From Caulobacter vibrioides OR37 (lineage in GTDB: Bacteria; Pseudomonadota; Alphaproteobacteria; Caulobacterales; Caulobacteraceae): a stretch of DNA of 64,000 bases. The position numbers were made by a program, and so were the translations under genes. The stretch covers positions 29 through 64,028 of the forward strand of contig NZ_APMP01000003.1 of the NCBI RefSeq assembly GCF_000372645.1. Reading direction: 5' to 3'. Below are positions 1 to 8,800 of the stretch, in pieces. Position 1 is the first letter of the stretch, and each line of letters begins with the position of its first letter. The notes under the pieces are model-generated. The model made no database searches. It saw nothing but the letters and a program-made list of their open reading frames with translations, and had not been told where the DNA came from.

Positions 1-92
1 GCGTCGGCCATGATCGGCGCGAGCAGGACCAGGATGGGCAGGATGCTGGCGGTCGCGATATGCGCGCCCCGAGCGGTGACAAGACGTGACAT
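1..92 (-). CDS. 5' end of a truncated gene for an exported or membrane protein
   Basis: Only the first 30 codons are inside the window, read leftward from an ATG at 92 to 90. A purine-rich GGGGAGA stretch lies just upstream of the ATG. The residues begin MSRLVTARGAH and continue with a hydrophobic run (ILPILVLLAPI), which looks like a signal peptide or signal anchor. The gene lies downstream of the LysR gene on the same strand, with a 272-base gap, so it may have its own promoter. Function cannot be assigned from this fragment. Confidence 0.5.
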   Translation of the reverse strand, partial: MSRLVTARGAHIATASILPILVLLAPIMAD

Positions 93-364
93 TCCAATCT
101 CCCCTTGGCGACGCGCGACCTCTTGACCACGCCCCCTCAGGCGCGGCCGCGGACGGTCTTCACGGCGCATTCACAGCAGCGATAAAGCTTCGCCCCCGGA
201 CGAAGCGGCCAATCGCCTCCGGCCCCCCGTTGGTCGGCGACGATCACTGTGGCGTCGGGTGTCTTTGTCTTCCGGGCCCCGAGGAGCCGCGGCGCATTGC
301 TTCCCTCGACGTTCGAAGACTGCCCCGAAGACTGAACGTCATCAAATTGTAATCCGTTATGCCC

Positions 365-1330
365 CTATCCAATTTCTGGATGGCGATAGCTGACCTTGCC
401 GACGCCCCGCGTCAGCTCGGCGACCAGCCACTGGATCACCGGCTCCCGGCTTCGGTAGGGCTGCCACTGGGCGATCAGCGCGGAGGTGGGTCGCGCGAAG
501 TCCAGGTCGACCACCGTCAACGGCAGGATGGCCGCGTTGTATTGCGCGAACCAGCCGCTCGTGGTCACCACCAGGTCGGATCCCACGGCCAGCAGAGGCA
601 GCATCGAGTTCAGGCTGGTCCTCGCGACGATATGCCGGCGCGCGCGCGGATCGTTGGGGCCATAGTCGCCGAACAGGGCCTTTTCCATCTCGTCGGAAAG
701 GGCGGCGTGACGCGCGGCGAGATACTCCGCCTCGGATATTTTCCGTCCGGCCATCGGATGCCTTCTCGAGACCAGCGCCGACAGGCTGTGCTCGAATAGG
801 GGCTGACGGCAAAGGCTGGGATCCGCCATCACGTCGGGAACGATCGCCACGTCCGCCCCGGCGTCGAACAGCTTCTGGACCGAACCGTGACTGAAGGGCG
901 CCATGTTGATCCGGATGTTCGGCGCGGCGGCCCGGATATCGGGGATGATCCGGCTGACGAACATCAGTTCGATCGCCTCGGGCGCGGTGATGGTGATCTC
1001 GCGTTCGGCGGTGGCCGGATCGAAATCGAGCGTCAGATTGAAGGTGTCGTCCACCTCGCGCAGCACGCGGCCGACCCGGTGCAGCAGCGCTTCGCCCAGG
1101 GCCGTCAGCCGCCGCTTGTCGCCGTAGACAACCAGTTCATCGCCAAAGTGATCGCGCAGCTGTCGAAGCTTGGCGCTGAGCGCGGGTTGGCTCAGCGCGA
1201 TGGAATGCGCCGCCGCGGTAAGCGACGGGGAGTGCAGAAGCGCATCCAGCGCATAGAGCAGATTGGTGTTCAGCCGACGTAATTGAGCGCGATCGCGCGG
1301 CGGCCATGGCTCGTTGCTGTCGTCCAACAT
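365..1330 (-). CDS. LysR-family transcriptional regulator (NodD-like subgroup)
   Basis: The 321-residue protein has an N-terminal winged helix-turn-helix (about residues 10-65: ALDALLHSPSLTAAAHSIAL, then SQPALSAKLRQLR), followed by a periplasmic-binding-protein-like effector domain. The spacing LNTNLLYALDALL plus a positively charged wing (GDKRRLTALGEAL) resembles the NodD branch of LysR proteins. An open frame extends upstream to 1492, but the ATG at 1330 is preferred because GGGAGG sits directly before it and the domain starts shortly after. The ligand is unknown. The same-strand gene at 1-92 is a possible target. DNA binding is expected; the regulated gene is inference only. Confidence 0.85.
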   Translation of the reverse strand: MLDDSNEPWPPRDRAQLRRLNTNLLYALDALLHSPSLTAAAHSIALSQPALSAKLRQLRDHFGDELVVYGDKRRLTALGEALLHRVGRVLREVDDTFNLTLDFDPATAEREITITAPEAIELMFVSRIIPDIRAAAPNIRINMAPFSHGSVQKLFDAGADVAIVPDVMADPSLCRQPLFEHSLSALVSRRHPMAGRKISEAEYLAARHAALSDEMEKALFGDYGPNDPRARRHIVARTSLNSMLPLLAVGSDLVVTTSGWFAQYNAAILPLTVVDLDFARPTSALIAQWQPYRSREPVIQWLVAELTRGVGKVSYRHPEIG

Positions 1331-1439
1331 CTCCCTCCCGACGGTTCTCGCGACATGCCAAGGACTATCAGCCTGGCGCGAATACGTGGATGAAGCAGTA
1401 TGACGCGGCCAGATACGACAGCTATCCGATAACGACATC

Positions 1440-1495
1440 GCCTTGGCCGCCAGCGGCGCCAAGGACGCCGTCCCGGCGTCGCTGGCGGCCAAGGC
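1440..1495. repeat. Perfect 16-bp inverted repeat (56-nt hairpin) between LysR and tRNA-Val
   Basis: GCCTTGGCCGCCAGCG at 1440-1455 is exactly complementary to 1480-1495. The 24-base loop contains a second small inverted repeat (ACGCC/GGCGT). No T-run follows on either strand, so it is not a classical terminator. It fills much of the 270-base gap between the LysR start and the tRNA. Confidence 0.6.
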
Positions 1496-1600
1496 TATTT
1501 CGCGCCCGTGCTGGGGGGAAGCTGGGGGACGCGCGCGACGTCGCGCGAAGTCGCACCGCCCGAAGACGATCTACGATTTGATTATAAAGACTAAAGGAGA

Positions 1601-1675
<75 letters not shown>

Positions 1676-1729
1676 GCCGAAGCGATCCGAAGCGTCTTCG
1701 AAAAGACGTCCCGGCCGGGAAGGTGTGGG

Positions 1730-1758
1730 GGTATAGCGGCGGCTTGGCCGACGCGCAA
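1730..1758 (-). promoter_or_regulatory. Sigma-70 type promoter for tRNA-Val
   Basis: On the minus strand a -35 element TTGCGC (1753-1758) and a -10 element TATACC (1730-1735) are separated by exactly 17 bases, about 50 bases upstream of the tRNA 5' end at 1675. Confidence 0.55.
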
Positions 1759-1808
1759 CCCGCCCCGGAACTTTTGCCCGAATTTTTTCGGGGAGATCCG
1801 CTAAGCCC

Positions 1809-2165
1809 TTATGCGGCCATCATCTTTTCCACCTCGGCGACCAGGTCGCGCAGGTGGACGGGCTTGGACAGCACCTTGGCGCCGGCCGGCGCGCGGTCCT
1901 GGGCCGACAGGGCGACGGCGGCGAAGCCGGTGATGAACATGATGCGTAGCGAGGGATCGCGGGCGGCGGCCTGACGGGCCACCTCGATGCCGTCCATGCC
2001 GGGCATGACGATGTCGGTCAGCAGCAGGTCCCAGGGGTGCTCCAGGTGCTGGACGGCTTCCTCGCCGTCGGCGCAGGCCTGGACTTCGAAGCCGGCGCGT
2101 TCCAGGGCGCGGGCCAGGAAGCCGCGGAGGGAATCGTCGTCTTCGGCGAGGAGGATGCGGGCCAT
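1809..2165 (-). CDS. cpdR: Single-domain response regulator CpdR
   Basis: The 118-residue protein is a stand-alone receiver domain with no output domain. Visible motifs are the acidic pocket ED-DD near the N-terminus (MARILLAEDDDSLRG), the phosphoacceptor Asp51 in LLLTDIVMPGMDG, the Thr in FITGF and the Lys in LSKPVHL. In Caulobacter, CpdR is dephosphorylated by the CckA-ChpT branch, binds ClpX and directs ClpXP to the pole and to adaptor-dependent substrates such as PdeA. Length, Asp position and the divergent N-formylglutamate amidohydrolase neighbour fit CpdR. The assignment rests on remembered family sequence and was not checked by alignment. Confidence 0.88.
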   Translation of the reverse strand: MARILLAEDDDSLRGFLARALERAGFEVQACADGEEAVQHLEHPWDLLLTDIVMPGMDGIEVARQAAARDPSLRIMFITGFAAVALSAQDRAPAGAKVLSKPVHLRDLVAEVEKMMAA

Positions 2166-2305
2166 GAGGTCACGTGTCCGGGGAATGCGTCGAAAGAGGC
2201 GCCCACTTTAGCGTGAAGTCGGTAAATCGGGGATGAACCTAAACGTCGCGGCCTGTGGACGCTTTGCCGTTTGACCGCGGGCGGCGGGGCTTCGATGATG
2301 CGGAC

Positions 2306-3232
2306 ATGAGCGCCTGGCGGCCGATCGCGGCGAACGCGCCGGAAACCCCGCCGCTGGAGACCCTGGAGGGACCGGCGTTCGAGGTCGCGCGCGCCGCCCC
2401 GGCCGGAGTCGCGCCGCCGACGCCGCTGGTCTTCGCCTCGCCCCACTCGGGCGGCGCCTATCCGCCGGACATGATCGCCGCCGTGCGCCTGCCGCTGGAG
2501 GCCCTGCGCGCGTCCGAGGACGCCTTCGTCGACCAGATCATCGCCGGCGCGCCGCGCCTGGGCGCGACGGTGATCCGCGCCCGCTTCGCCCGCTCGTACA
2601 TCGACCTGAACCGCGAGCCCTGGGAGATGGACCCGGCGATGTTCGACGGCGACCTGCCCGAATACGCCCGGGGCCAGTCGGCGCGGGTCGCCGCCGGGCT
2701 GGGGGCGATCCCGCGCCTGGCTGGCGAGGGGCGTCCGATCTACGCCCGCAAACTGACCTTCGCCGAGGCCAGCGAGCGGGTCGAGCTGGCCCACCGCCCC
2801 TATCACGACGCCCTGGACCGGCAGCTGGCGGCGGCGCGCGGGGCGCACGGCCTGGCGATTCTGATCGACTGGCATTCGATGCCGGCCGCCGCCGCGCGCG
2901 GGCAGCGCGCCAAGGGCGGCGGCGCTTGCGACATCGTGCTGGGCGACCGCTTCGGCGCGGCCTGCTCGCCCCGCCTGATCGGCCTGGTCGAGCGCGAGCT
3001 GGAGGCCCTGGGCTACCGCGTCGCCCGCAACGCGCCCTATGCGGGCGGCTACACCACCGAGCACTATGGCCGTCCGGCCAAGCGCACCCACGCCCTGCAG
3101 ATCGAGATCAACCGCGCGCTCTATATGAACGAGACCACGCGCGAGCCGACCGAGGGGCTGGCGACGCTGACGGCCGACGCCGAGACGCTGACGCGGGTGC
3201 TGGCGGGACTGGACGCGGCGGAGCTGAAGTAG
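2306..3232 (+). CDS. N-formylglutamate amidohydrolase-family protein
   Basis: This protein of about 308 residues has the family fold markers: FASPHSGG near the N-terminus (metal-binding region), SEDAFVDQI, the arginine-rich FARSYIDLNREPWEMDP, IDWHSMP (His metal ligand) and an ending with PYAGGYTTEHYG and QIEINRALYM. The family hydrolyses N-formylglutamate to formate and glutamate in histidine breakdown, but no hut genes are nearby, so the substrate here is uncertain. The reading frame is open from a GTG at 2255. I prefer the ATG at 2306, though neither has a strong ribosome site. It is transcribed divergently from cpdR and followed by a clear terminator. Confidence 0.8.
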   Translation: MSAWRPIAANAPETPPLETLEGPAFEVARAAPAGVAPPTPLVFASPHSGGAYPPDMIAAVRLPLEALRASEDAFVDQIIAGAPRLGATVIRARFARSYIDLNREPWEMDPAMFDGDLPEYARGQSARVAAGLGAIPRLAGEGRPIYARKLTFAEASERVELAHRPYHDALDRQLAAARGAHGLAILIDWHSMPAAAARGQRAKGGGACDIVLGDRFGAACSPRLIGLVERELEALGYRVARNAPYAGGYTTEHYGRPAKRTHALQIEINRALYMNETTREPTEGLATLTADAETLTRVLAGLDAAELK

Positions 3233-3241
3233 CGCCAAGAC

Positions 3242-3265
3242 CCCTCTCCCTTGGGAGAGGGTTTT
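3242..3265 (+). terminator. Rho-independent terminator
   Basis: A perfect 9-bp stem CCCTCTCCC / GGGAGAGGG with a 2-base loop (TT) is followed by TTTT, ten bases after the stop codon of the amidohydrolase gene. Confidence 0.75.
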
Positions 3266-3330
3266 ATCTCTCAGCCCCGCCCCGCCGTCGGCCTTGTCCT
3301 GGATCAACGACGGCCGCCGCCGCGCGGGCC

Positions 3331-3358
3331 AAAAAAAAGCCCGGTGAAACCACCGGGC
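3331..3358 (-). terminator. Rho-independent terminator of the sRNA candidate
   Basis: The minus strand reads an 8-bp stem GCCCGGTG / CACCGGGC with loop GTTT followed by eight T residues (plus-strand A at 3331-3338). Confidence 0.85.
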
Positions 3359-3413
3359 CAGTTCATTAGGGAGGAAACGCCCAGGAAGGGCAGAAGCGGC
3401 AGCGCCGCCTCAC
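3331..3413 (-). ncRNA. Candidate trans-acting sRNA, alpha-r8/MmgR-like
   Basis: A transcript of about 83 nt is predicted from a near-consensus promoter and a strong terminator. It begins near GTGAGGCGG and contains a GCGGC-GCT-GCCGC hairpin, then GCCC-TTCCT-GGGC. An unpaired TTTCCTCCCT follows (minus strand, about 3368-3377), then the terminator hairpin GCCCGGTG-GTTT-CACCGGGC with eight T. From memory, the decamer UUUCCUCCCU is the conserved core of the alpha-r8 family, whose Sinorhizobium member MmgR limits polyhydroxybutyrate accumulation. The motif is complementary to a Shine-Dalgarno sequence. Promoter and terminator are seen directly; the family name is inference. Confidence 0.65.
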
Positions 3414-3420
3414 GGGATTG

Positions 3421-3449
3421 TTTATAGGGTGCGGCGCAAAAATAGGCAA
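3421..3449 (-). promoter_or_regulatory. Strong sigma-70 promoter for the sRNA candidate
   Basis: On the minus strand, -35 TTGCCT (3444-3449) and -10 TATAAA (3421-3426) are separated by 17 bases. The predicted start is near 3413. Confidence 0.7.
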
Positions 3450-3772
3450 GCGGAAAAATGAGCTTTAATGTCGATTTTCTGACAGGGATTTCGCTCAACC
3501 CGTTGCCCCACAAGGATTACGTTGCGTCGCCCTCCAGACACGCCTAGATTTTAGGCATGTTGCGCCGCACAATTTGTTGCGCCTGAAACCGTCTCTCGCG
3601 AGAACGTCGCTCAAGCCCAAGGCGGACAAGGCTTTGGGCTTGACACCGGTTTCCCGCGAAATGGGTTTCGTCGGGGTGGGGGTGGATAAATTCAACGCGG
3701 TCGCGTAAAAGCCGCGCGCCTGACGCTTGACTCGTCATCTCCTATTCTTCTCCCGAAAGTCCGTCCGTTCCC
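3450..3772. promoter_or_regulatory. Intergenic region upstream of the sRNA and typA, with TGC-N3-GCA sites
   Basis: No convincing gene is seen here. The region holds the near-site TGCGTCGCC (3523-3531), the perfect palindrome TGCGCCGCA (3561-3569, in context ATGTTGCGCCGCACAATTTG) and a further half-site TTGTTGCGCC (3574-3583). These match the motif found upstream of ecm and ccr. They lie between the sRNA promoter and typA, so either transcript could be controlled. A typA promoter is not clear; CTGACG and TATTCT with 17-base spacing near 3720-3750 is a weak candidate. Confidence 0.45.
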
Positions 3773-5605
3773 ATGAACATGCGAAATATCGCCATCATCG
3801 CGCACGTCGATCATGGCAAGACCACCCTCGTCGACCAGCTGCTGGCCCAATCGGGCGTCTTCCGCGCCAACGAAGCCACGACCGAACGGGCGATGGACTC
3901 CAACGACCAGGAACGTGAGCGCGGCATCACCATCCTGGCCAAGTGCACCTCGGTCCTGTGGAACGGCGAAGCCGGCGAGACCCGGATCAACATCATCGAC
4001 ACCCCCGGCCACGCCGACTTCGGCGGCGAGGTCGAGCGGATCCTGGGCATGGTGGACGGCTGCGTCCTGCTGGTCGACGCCGAGGAAGGCGTCATGCCGC
4101 AGACCAAGTTCGTGCTGACCAAGGCGCTGAAGATGGGCCTGCGCCCGATCCTCTGCATCAACAAGGTCGACCGCGCCCACGCCGATCCGGACCGCGTGCA
4201 CAACGAGACCTTCGACCTGTTCGCCGCCATCGGCGCCACGGACGAGCAGCTGGACTTCCCGCACATCTACGCCTCGGGCCGCAACGGCTGGGCGACGCTG
4301 GACATGAACCAGCCGAACGACAACCTGGCGCCCCTGTTCGACCTGATCGTCCGCCACGTGCCGCCGCCCAAGGTGGCCGAGAAGAAGGACGAGCCGTTCC
4401 AGATGCTGAACGTGCTGATCGAAAGCGACCCGTTCCTGGGCCGCCTGCTGACCGGCCGCATCGCCAGCGGCAAGGCCGTCCCCGGCATGGCCATCCACGC
4501 CCTGGACCGCAACGGCAACGAGATCGAGCGCGGCCGCATCACCAAGGTGCTGGCCTTCCGCGGCCTGAAGCGCCAGCCGGTCGACGAGGGCGCCGAGGCC
4601 GGCGACATCGTCGCCATCGCCGGCATGAGCAAGGCCACCGTGGCCGACACGCTGTGCGCCATGGAGGTCACCGAGGCCCTGCCGGCCCAGCCGATCGACC
4701 CGCCGACCATCTCGATGACCGTCTCGGTCAACGACAGCCCGCTGGCCGGCCGCGAAGGCGACAAGGTCCAGTCGCGCGTCATCCGCGACCGCCTGCTGAA
4801 GGAAGCCGAGAGCAACGTGGCCATCCGCGTCACCGAGACCTCGGAAAAGGACGCCTACGAAGTCGCCGGCCGCGGCGAACTGCAGCTGGGCGTGCTGATC
4901 GAGAACATGCGCCGCGAAGGCTTCGAGGTGTCGATCAGCCGTCCGCGCGTCGTCTATCAGACCGGCGAGAACGGCGAGCGCCTGGAGCCGATGGAAGACG
5001 TCGTCATCGACGTCGACGACGAGTTCACCGGCATCGTCATCGAAAAGCTGTCGGCCCGTAAGGCCGAGCTGAAGGACATGGGCCCGTCGGGCGCGGGCAA
5101 GACCCGCATCCAGCTGCTCTCGCCCTCGCGCTCGCTGATCGGCTACCAGGGCGAGTTCCTGACCGACACGCGCGGTTCGGGCGTGCTGAACCGCGTGTTC
5201 AGCCACTACGAGCCGCACAAGGGCCCGATCGACCAGCAGCGCAAGGGCGTGCTCGTCTCCAACTCGGACGGTGAAACGGCGGCCTACGCCCTGTGGAACC
5301 TGGAAGAGCGCGGCGTGATGTTCGTCGGCGCCGGCGAGAAGACCTACCAGGGCATGATCATCGGCGAGAACAGCCGCTCGGACGACCTGGACGTCAACCC
5401 GATGAAGGCCAAGCAGCTGACCAACGTCCGCGCCTCGGGCAAGGACGAGTCGATCCGCCTGACCCCGCCGCGCCGCATGACCCTGGAACAGGCCATCGCC
5501 TATATCGAGGACGACGAGCTGGTCGAGGTCACGCCCAAGAACATCCGCCTGCGCAAGCAGGTCCTGAACCCCTCGTTCCGCAAGAAGCGGACGAAGGAAG
5601 ACTAG
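3773..5605 (+). CDS. typA: Ribosome-associated GTPase TypA/BipA
   Basis: The 610-residue translational GTPase has G1 [15 protein letters not shown] (about residues 9-23), the switch region ERERGITI, G3 [12 protein letters not shown]4 [10 protein letters not shown] and the EF-G-like C-terminal domains ending with the TypA-specific C-terminal domain ([22 protein letters not shown]). TypA binds the 70S ribosome and acts in 50S assembly and stress adaptation. Length matches the family (about 600-610). The ATG at 3773 starts directly with the conserved [11 protein letters not shown]. It appears monocistronic, with a GC-rich hairpin after the stop. Confidence 0.97.
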   Translation: MNMRNIAIIAHVDHGKTTLVDQLLAQSGVFRANEATTERAMDSNDQERERGITILAKCTSVLWNGEAGETRINIIDTPGHADFGGEVERILGMVDGCVLLVDAEEGVMPQTKFVLTKALKMGLRPILCINKVDRAHADPDRVHNETFDLFAAIGATDEQLDFPHIYASGRNGWATLDMNQPNDNLAPLFDLIVRHVPPPKVAEKKDEPFQMLNVLIESDPFLGRLLTGRIASGKAVPGMAIHALDRNGNEIERGRITKVLAFRGLKRQPVDEGAEAGDIVAIAGMSKATVADTLCAMEVTEALPAQPIDPPTISMTVSVNDSPLAGREGDKVQSRVIRDRLLKEAESNVAIRVTETSEKDAYEVAGRGELQLGVLIENMRREGFEVSISRPRVVYQTGENGERLEPMEDVVIDVDDEFTGIVIEKLSARKAELKDMGPSGAGKTRIQLLSPSRSLIGYQGEFLTDTRGSGVLNRVFSHYEPHKGPIDQQRKGVLVSNSDGETAAYALWNLEERGVMFVGAGEKTYQGMIIGENSRSDDLDVNPMKAKQLTNVRASGKDESIRLTPPRRMTLEQAIAYIEDDELVEVTPKNIRLRKQVLNPSFRKKRTKED

Positions 5606-5615
5606 ACTCCATCGG

Positions 5616-5650
5616 GCGGCGGCGGACTGGAACAGGTTCGCCGCCGCTTT
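5616..5650 (+). terminator. Probable terminator of typA
   Basis: A 9-bp stem GCGGCGGCG (5616-5624) / CGCCGCCGC (5639-5647) is followed by only TTT, so it is a weak intrinsic terminator. Confidence 0.45.
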
Positions 5651-5732
5651 CCGTATGGGGATGGTGAAAACCTAGGCGCGGCGTGGGCCAAAAGACGCGC
5701 TCTTGACCTATTCTTCGACCTGACATCGAACC

Positions 5733-5761
5733 GTCACAAATAAAGTAACATTTTGTATACT
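5733..5761 (+). promoter_or_regulatory. Candidate promoter of the TonB receptor gene
   Basis: GTCACA (5733-5738) and TATACT (5756-5761) are separated by 17 bases in a locally AT-rich stretch, about 60 bases before the ATG at 5825. Confidence 0.45.
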
Positions 5762-5824
5762 TGACGCAGTAGGGGCGAGGTAGCCGCCCCGACTCTCTCG
5801 GGCGGCAAACCTGAGGGGGTTTTC

Positions 5825-8800
5825 ATGTCTTTCGCCCGCAAGCTGGCCGCGGGAGCGGCGCTTGGCGCGCTCGCATTCGCGTTCGCCGCGCCCGCCGCCC
5901 ACGCCCAGCAGACCACCGCCGCCGTCCGCGGCGTCGCCGTTGACGACAAGGGCGCGCCGATCGCCGGCGCCACCATCACCGTCACCCACGTGCCCAGCGG
6001 CACCGACCAGATCGTCGTCACCAACGACGCCGGCGCGTTCGACGTGCGCGGCCTGCGCGTCGGCGGTCCCTACAAGATCACCGCCACGGCCAAGGGCTTC
6101 GCGTCCCAGGCGCTGGGCGACCTGTTCCTGAACGTCGGCGACGCCCAGCGCGTGCGCCTGGCCCTGGCCCCGGCCAGCGAGGTCTCCGAGATCGTCATCA
6201 CCGCGACCAAGAAGGCCACCACCAGCCAGCTGGCCAATGTCGGCTCGCGCACCACGGTCGGCCGCGCCGACATCGACGCGGTCGTGTCGGTCAAGCGCGA
6301 CATCCGCGACATCGGTCGTCGCGATCCGCTGGCCAATCTGGACTTCGTCGCGCGCGGCACCGGTCCGTCGGGCGGCCTCTACATCGCCGGCTCGGCCCCG
6401 CGCGCCAACCGCATCACCATCGACGGCGTGCGCTCGGCCGACAGCTACGGCCTGAACACCGGCGGCCTGTCGACCAACCGCGGCCCGGTCTCGTTCGAAG
6501 CGCTGGAGCAGGTCTCGATCCAGGCCGTTCCGTTCGACGTGGAAGACGGCGACTTCACCGGCGGCGCCCTGAACCTGATCATGCGGTCGGGCGGCAACGA
6601 CTTCCACGGCTCGCTGTTCGACAACTACCGCACCACCCGCCTGGTCGGTAACGAGCTGCCGAACGTCGGCTTCGTCAACAACGACGTGACCCAGGCGCCG
6701 CTGACCGGCTACCGCAAGGTCAAGAACAAGATCCACGAAAGCAACTACGGCTTCTTCCTGTCGGGTCCGATCATCAAGGACCGCCTGTTCTTCGCGGCCT
6801 CCTACGAGAAGTTCAAGAGCTTCGACACCACGGGCACCGGTCCCGCCGGGGCTGGCTTCGCCAATAACTTCAACAAGATCCCGGGCGTCTCGACCGGCGC
6901 GGGCGCCAGCCAGTCGGACATCGACGCGGTGCTGGCCAACTGGAACGGCTACGCGGCCTCGTCGCTGCTGAAGCCGGGCGCGGTGACCCTGGTCGAGCCG
7001 ATCCTGGACGAGAAGTCGTCGATCAAGATCGACTACAACATCAACGACAAGCACCGCCTGTCGGCCACGTACCGCCACGCCTTCAGCTCGGTCTGGAAGC
7101 GCAGCCCGTCGGCCACCTCGATCAGCCTCGACACCAACTGGTACGTCCAGCCGGAAAACGAGGACAACTACGCCCTGCAGCTGAACTCGCGCTGGACCCC
7201 GACCCTGTCGACGGAAGCCCGCATCGCGTTCCGCGGCTATCAGCGCGGCCAGCTGCCGCCGGAAGGCCAGGGCTTCGCCAACGTCACGGTCTGCACCGAC
7301 CCGAACTTCGGCACGGGCGCGGCCTTCTCGTGCTCGTCGGGCGTGCCGTCGATCGCCTTCGGCCCGGATCAGTTCCGTCAGGCCAACGTCCTGAAGACCA
7401 AGGACACCTCGGGCTCGTTCATCGCCAACTTCACCGGCATCGATCACCACCAGATCAAGGCCGGCTACCAGTTCCGCGGGATGGAGATCTACAACCTCTT
7501 CCTGCAGGCCGCGCGCGGCGTCTACTACTTCGACAGCGTCGCCGAGTTCCAGCAGGGCCTGGCCAACCAGCTCTCCTACGGCAACTCGCTGACCGGCACG
7601 GCCACCGACGCCGCGGCGGTTCTGGACTATCAGGTCCACACCCTGCTGGCTCAGGACACCTGGGACGTCAACGACAACCTGACGGTCAATTTCGGCGTCC
7701 GCTGGGACCACTACGCCGCCGACAAGAAGCCGACGCTGAACACCAACTACGTCAACCGCTACGGCTATTCCAACCAGACGACCTATGACGGCATCAACGT
7801 CGTCATGCCGCGCGTCTCGGCCAAGTACAACGGCGACTGGTTCGAGCTGTCGGGCGGCTTTGGCCTGGTGTCGGGCGGCCTGCCGGACGTGTTCCTGGGC
7901 AACAGCTACGGCGGCACCACCGGCGCCCTGACCAACAGCTTCGCGATCCGCCGCAACACCAACGGCACGATCTCGACGGCCGACGACACCTTCGTCGACA
8001 CCGCCACCAACCTGCCGGTCGATCCGGCCATCGGCAACGCGCTGCTGACGATCAACAAGGGCTCGGCCTCGTTCATCACCAACCCGGCCGCCGTCGCCCA
8101 GACCCTGCTGACCGCCGACAGCGCCAGCCGCCGCAACGCCTACACCAACTCGCTGGCGCCCGGCTTCAAGATGCCGTCGGACTGGAAGACCAACGTCTCG
8201 TTCAAGACCACCCAGCTCGGCATCGACTGGGGCATCGACGCGGTGGCCAGCTGGTCGAACGTCAATGTCGCCTTCCGCGACGCCCGCGCGCGCGCCCTGA
8301 CCATCAATGGCGTCCAGCAGTACACGCCGGACGGCCGGATGCGTTATGACGGCCTGGTCATCGCCGGCGCCAACGCCGCGGCGATCAACGCCAACCGCGC
8401 CGCGCTGGGCCTGCCGGTCGCCAGCAACCCGGACCTGGCCAATCTCGGCCTGTTCGGCGACATCCAGGCCTACAACCCCTCGACCAAGAACTGGACGCGC
8501 ACGGTCGCTCTGTCGGCTCACCGCAACCTGTTCGGCGTCGACGCCTGGGGCGCCTATACCTGGCAGTATGGTCACCAGTACGGCGGCATCTCGGAGTTCG
8601 GCACCACCGCCGGCGGCAACACCACCAGCGGCGCCTACTATCCCGACCAGGGCTTCGGTCGCGACCCGAACGCCGCGGTCGAGGGCAAGTCGAACAACCT
8701 GATCCGCAACTCGCTGAAGCTGAACCTGAGCTACAAGTTCGAGCCCCGTCCGGGCTGGGTCTCGCGCTTCACCCTGTTCGGCGAAGTGCACGACGGCCGT

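Noticed and set aside
86..352. 88-codon plus-strand frame at the left edge
   Set aside because: It has no ribosome site and an arbitrary Arg/Pro composition, and it overlaps the start region of the truncated minus-strand gene.
1740..1800. CCCGAA-TTTT-TTCGGG hairpin after cpdR as a terminator
   Set aside because: The T residues are in the loop and stem and not after the stem on the cpdR strand, so evidence for termination is too weak to annotate.
3304..3513. Minus-strand frame of 69 codons overlapping the sRNA candidate
   Set aside because: It lacks a ribosome site. The translated product has no pattern, and the region carries a clean promoter and terminator that fit a non-coding RNA better.
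3692..5218. 508-residue minus-strand frame opposite typA
   Set aside because: It is the antisense of conserved GTPase motifs, with a composition typical of reverse-frame GC-rich DNA and no motif.
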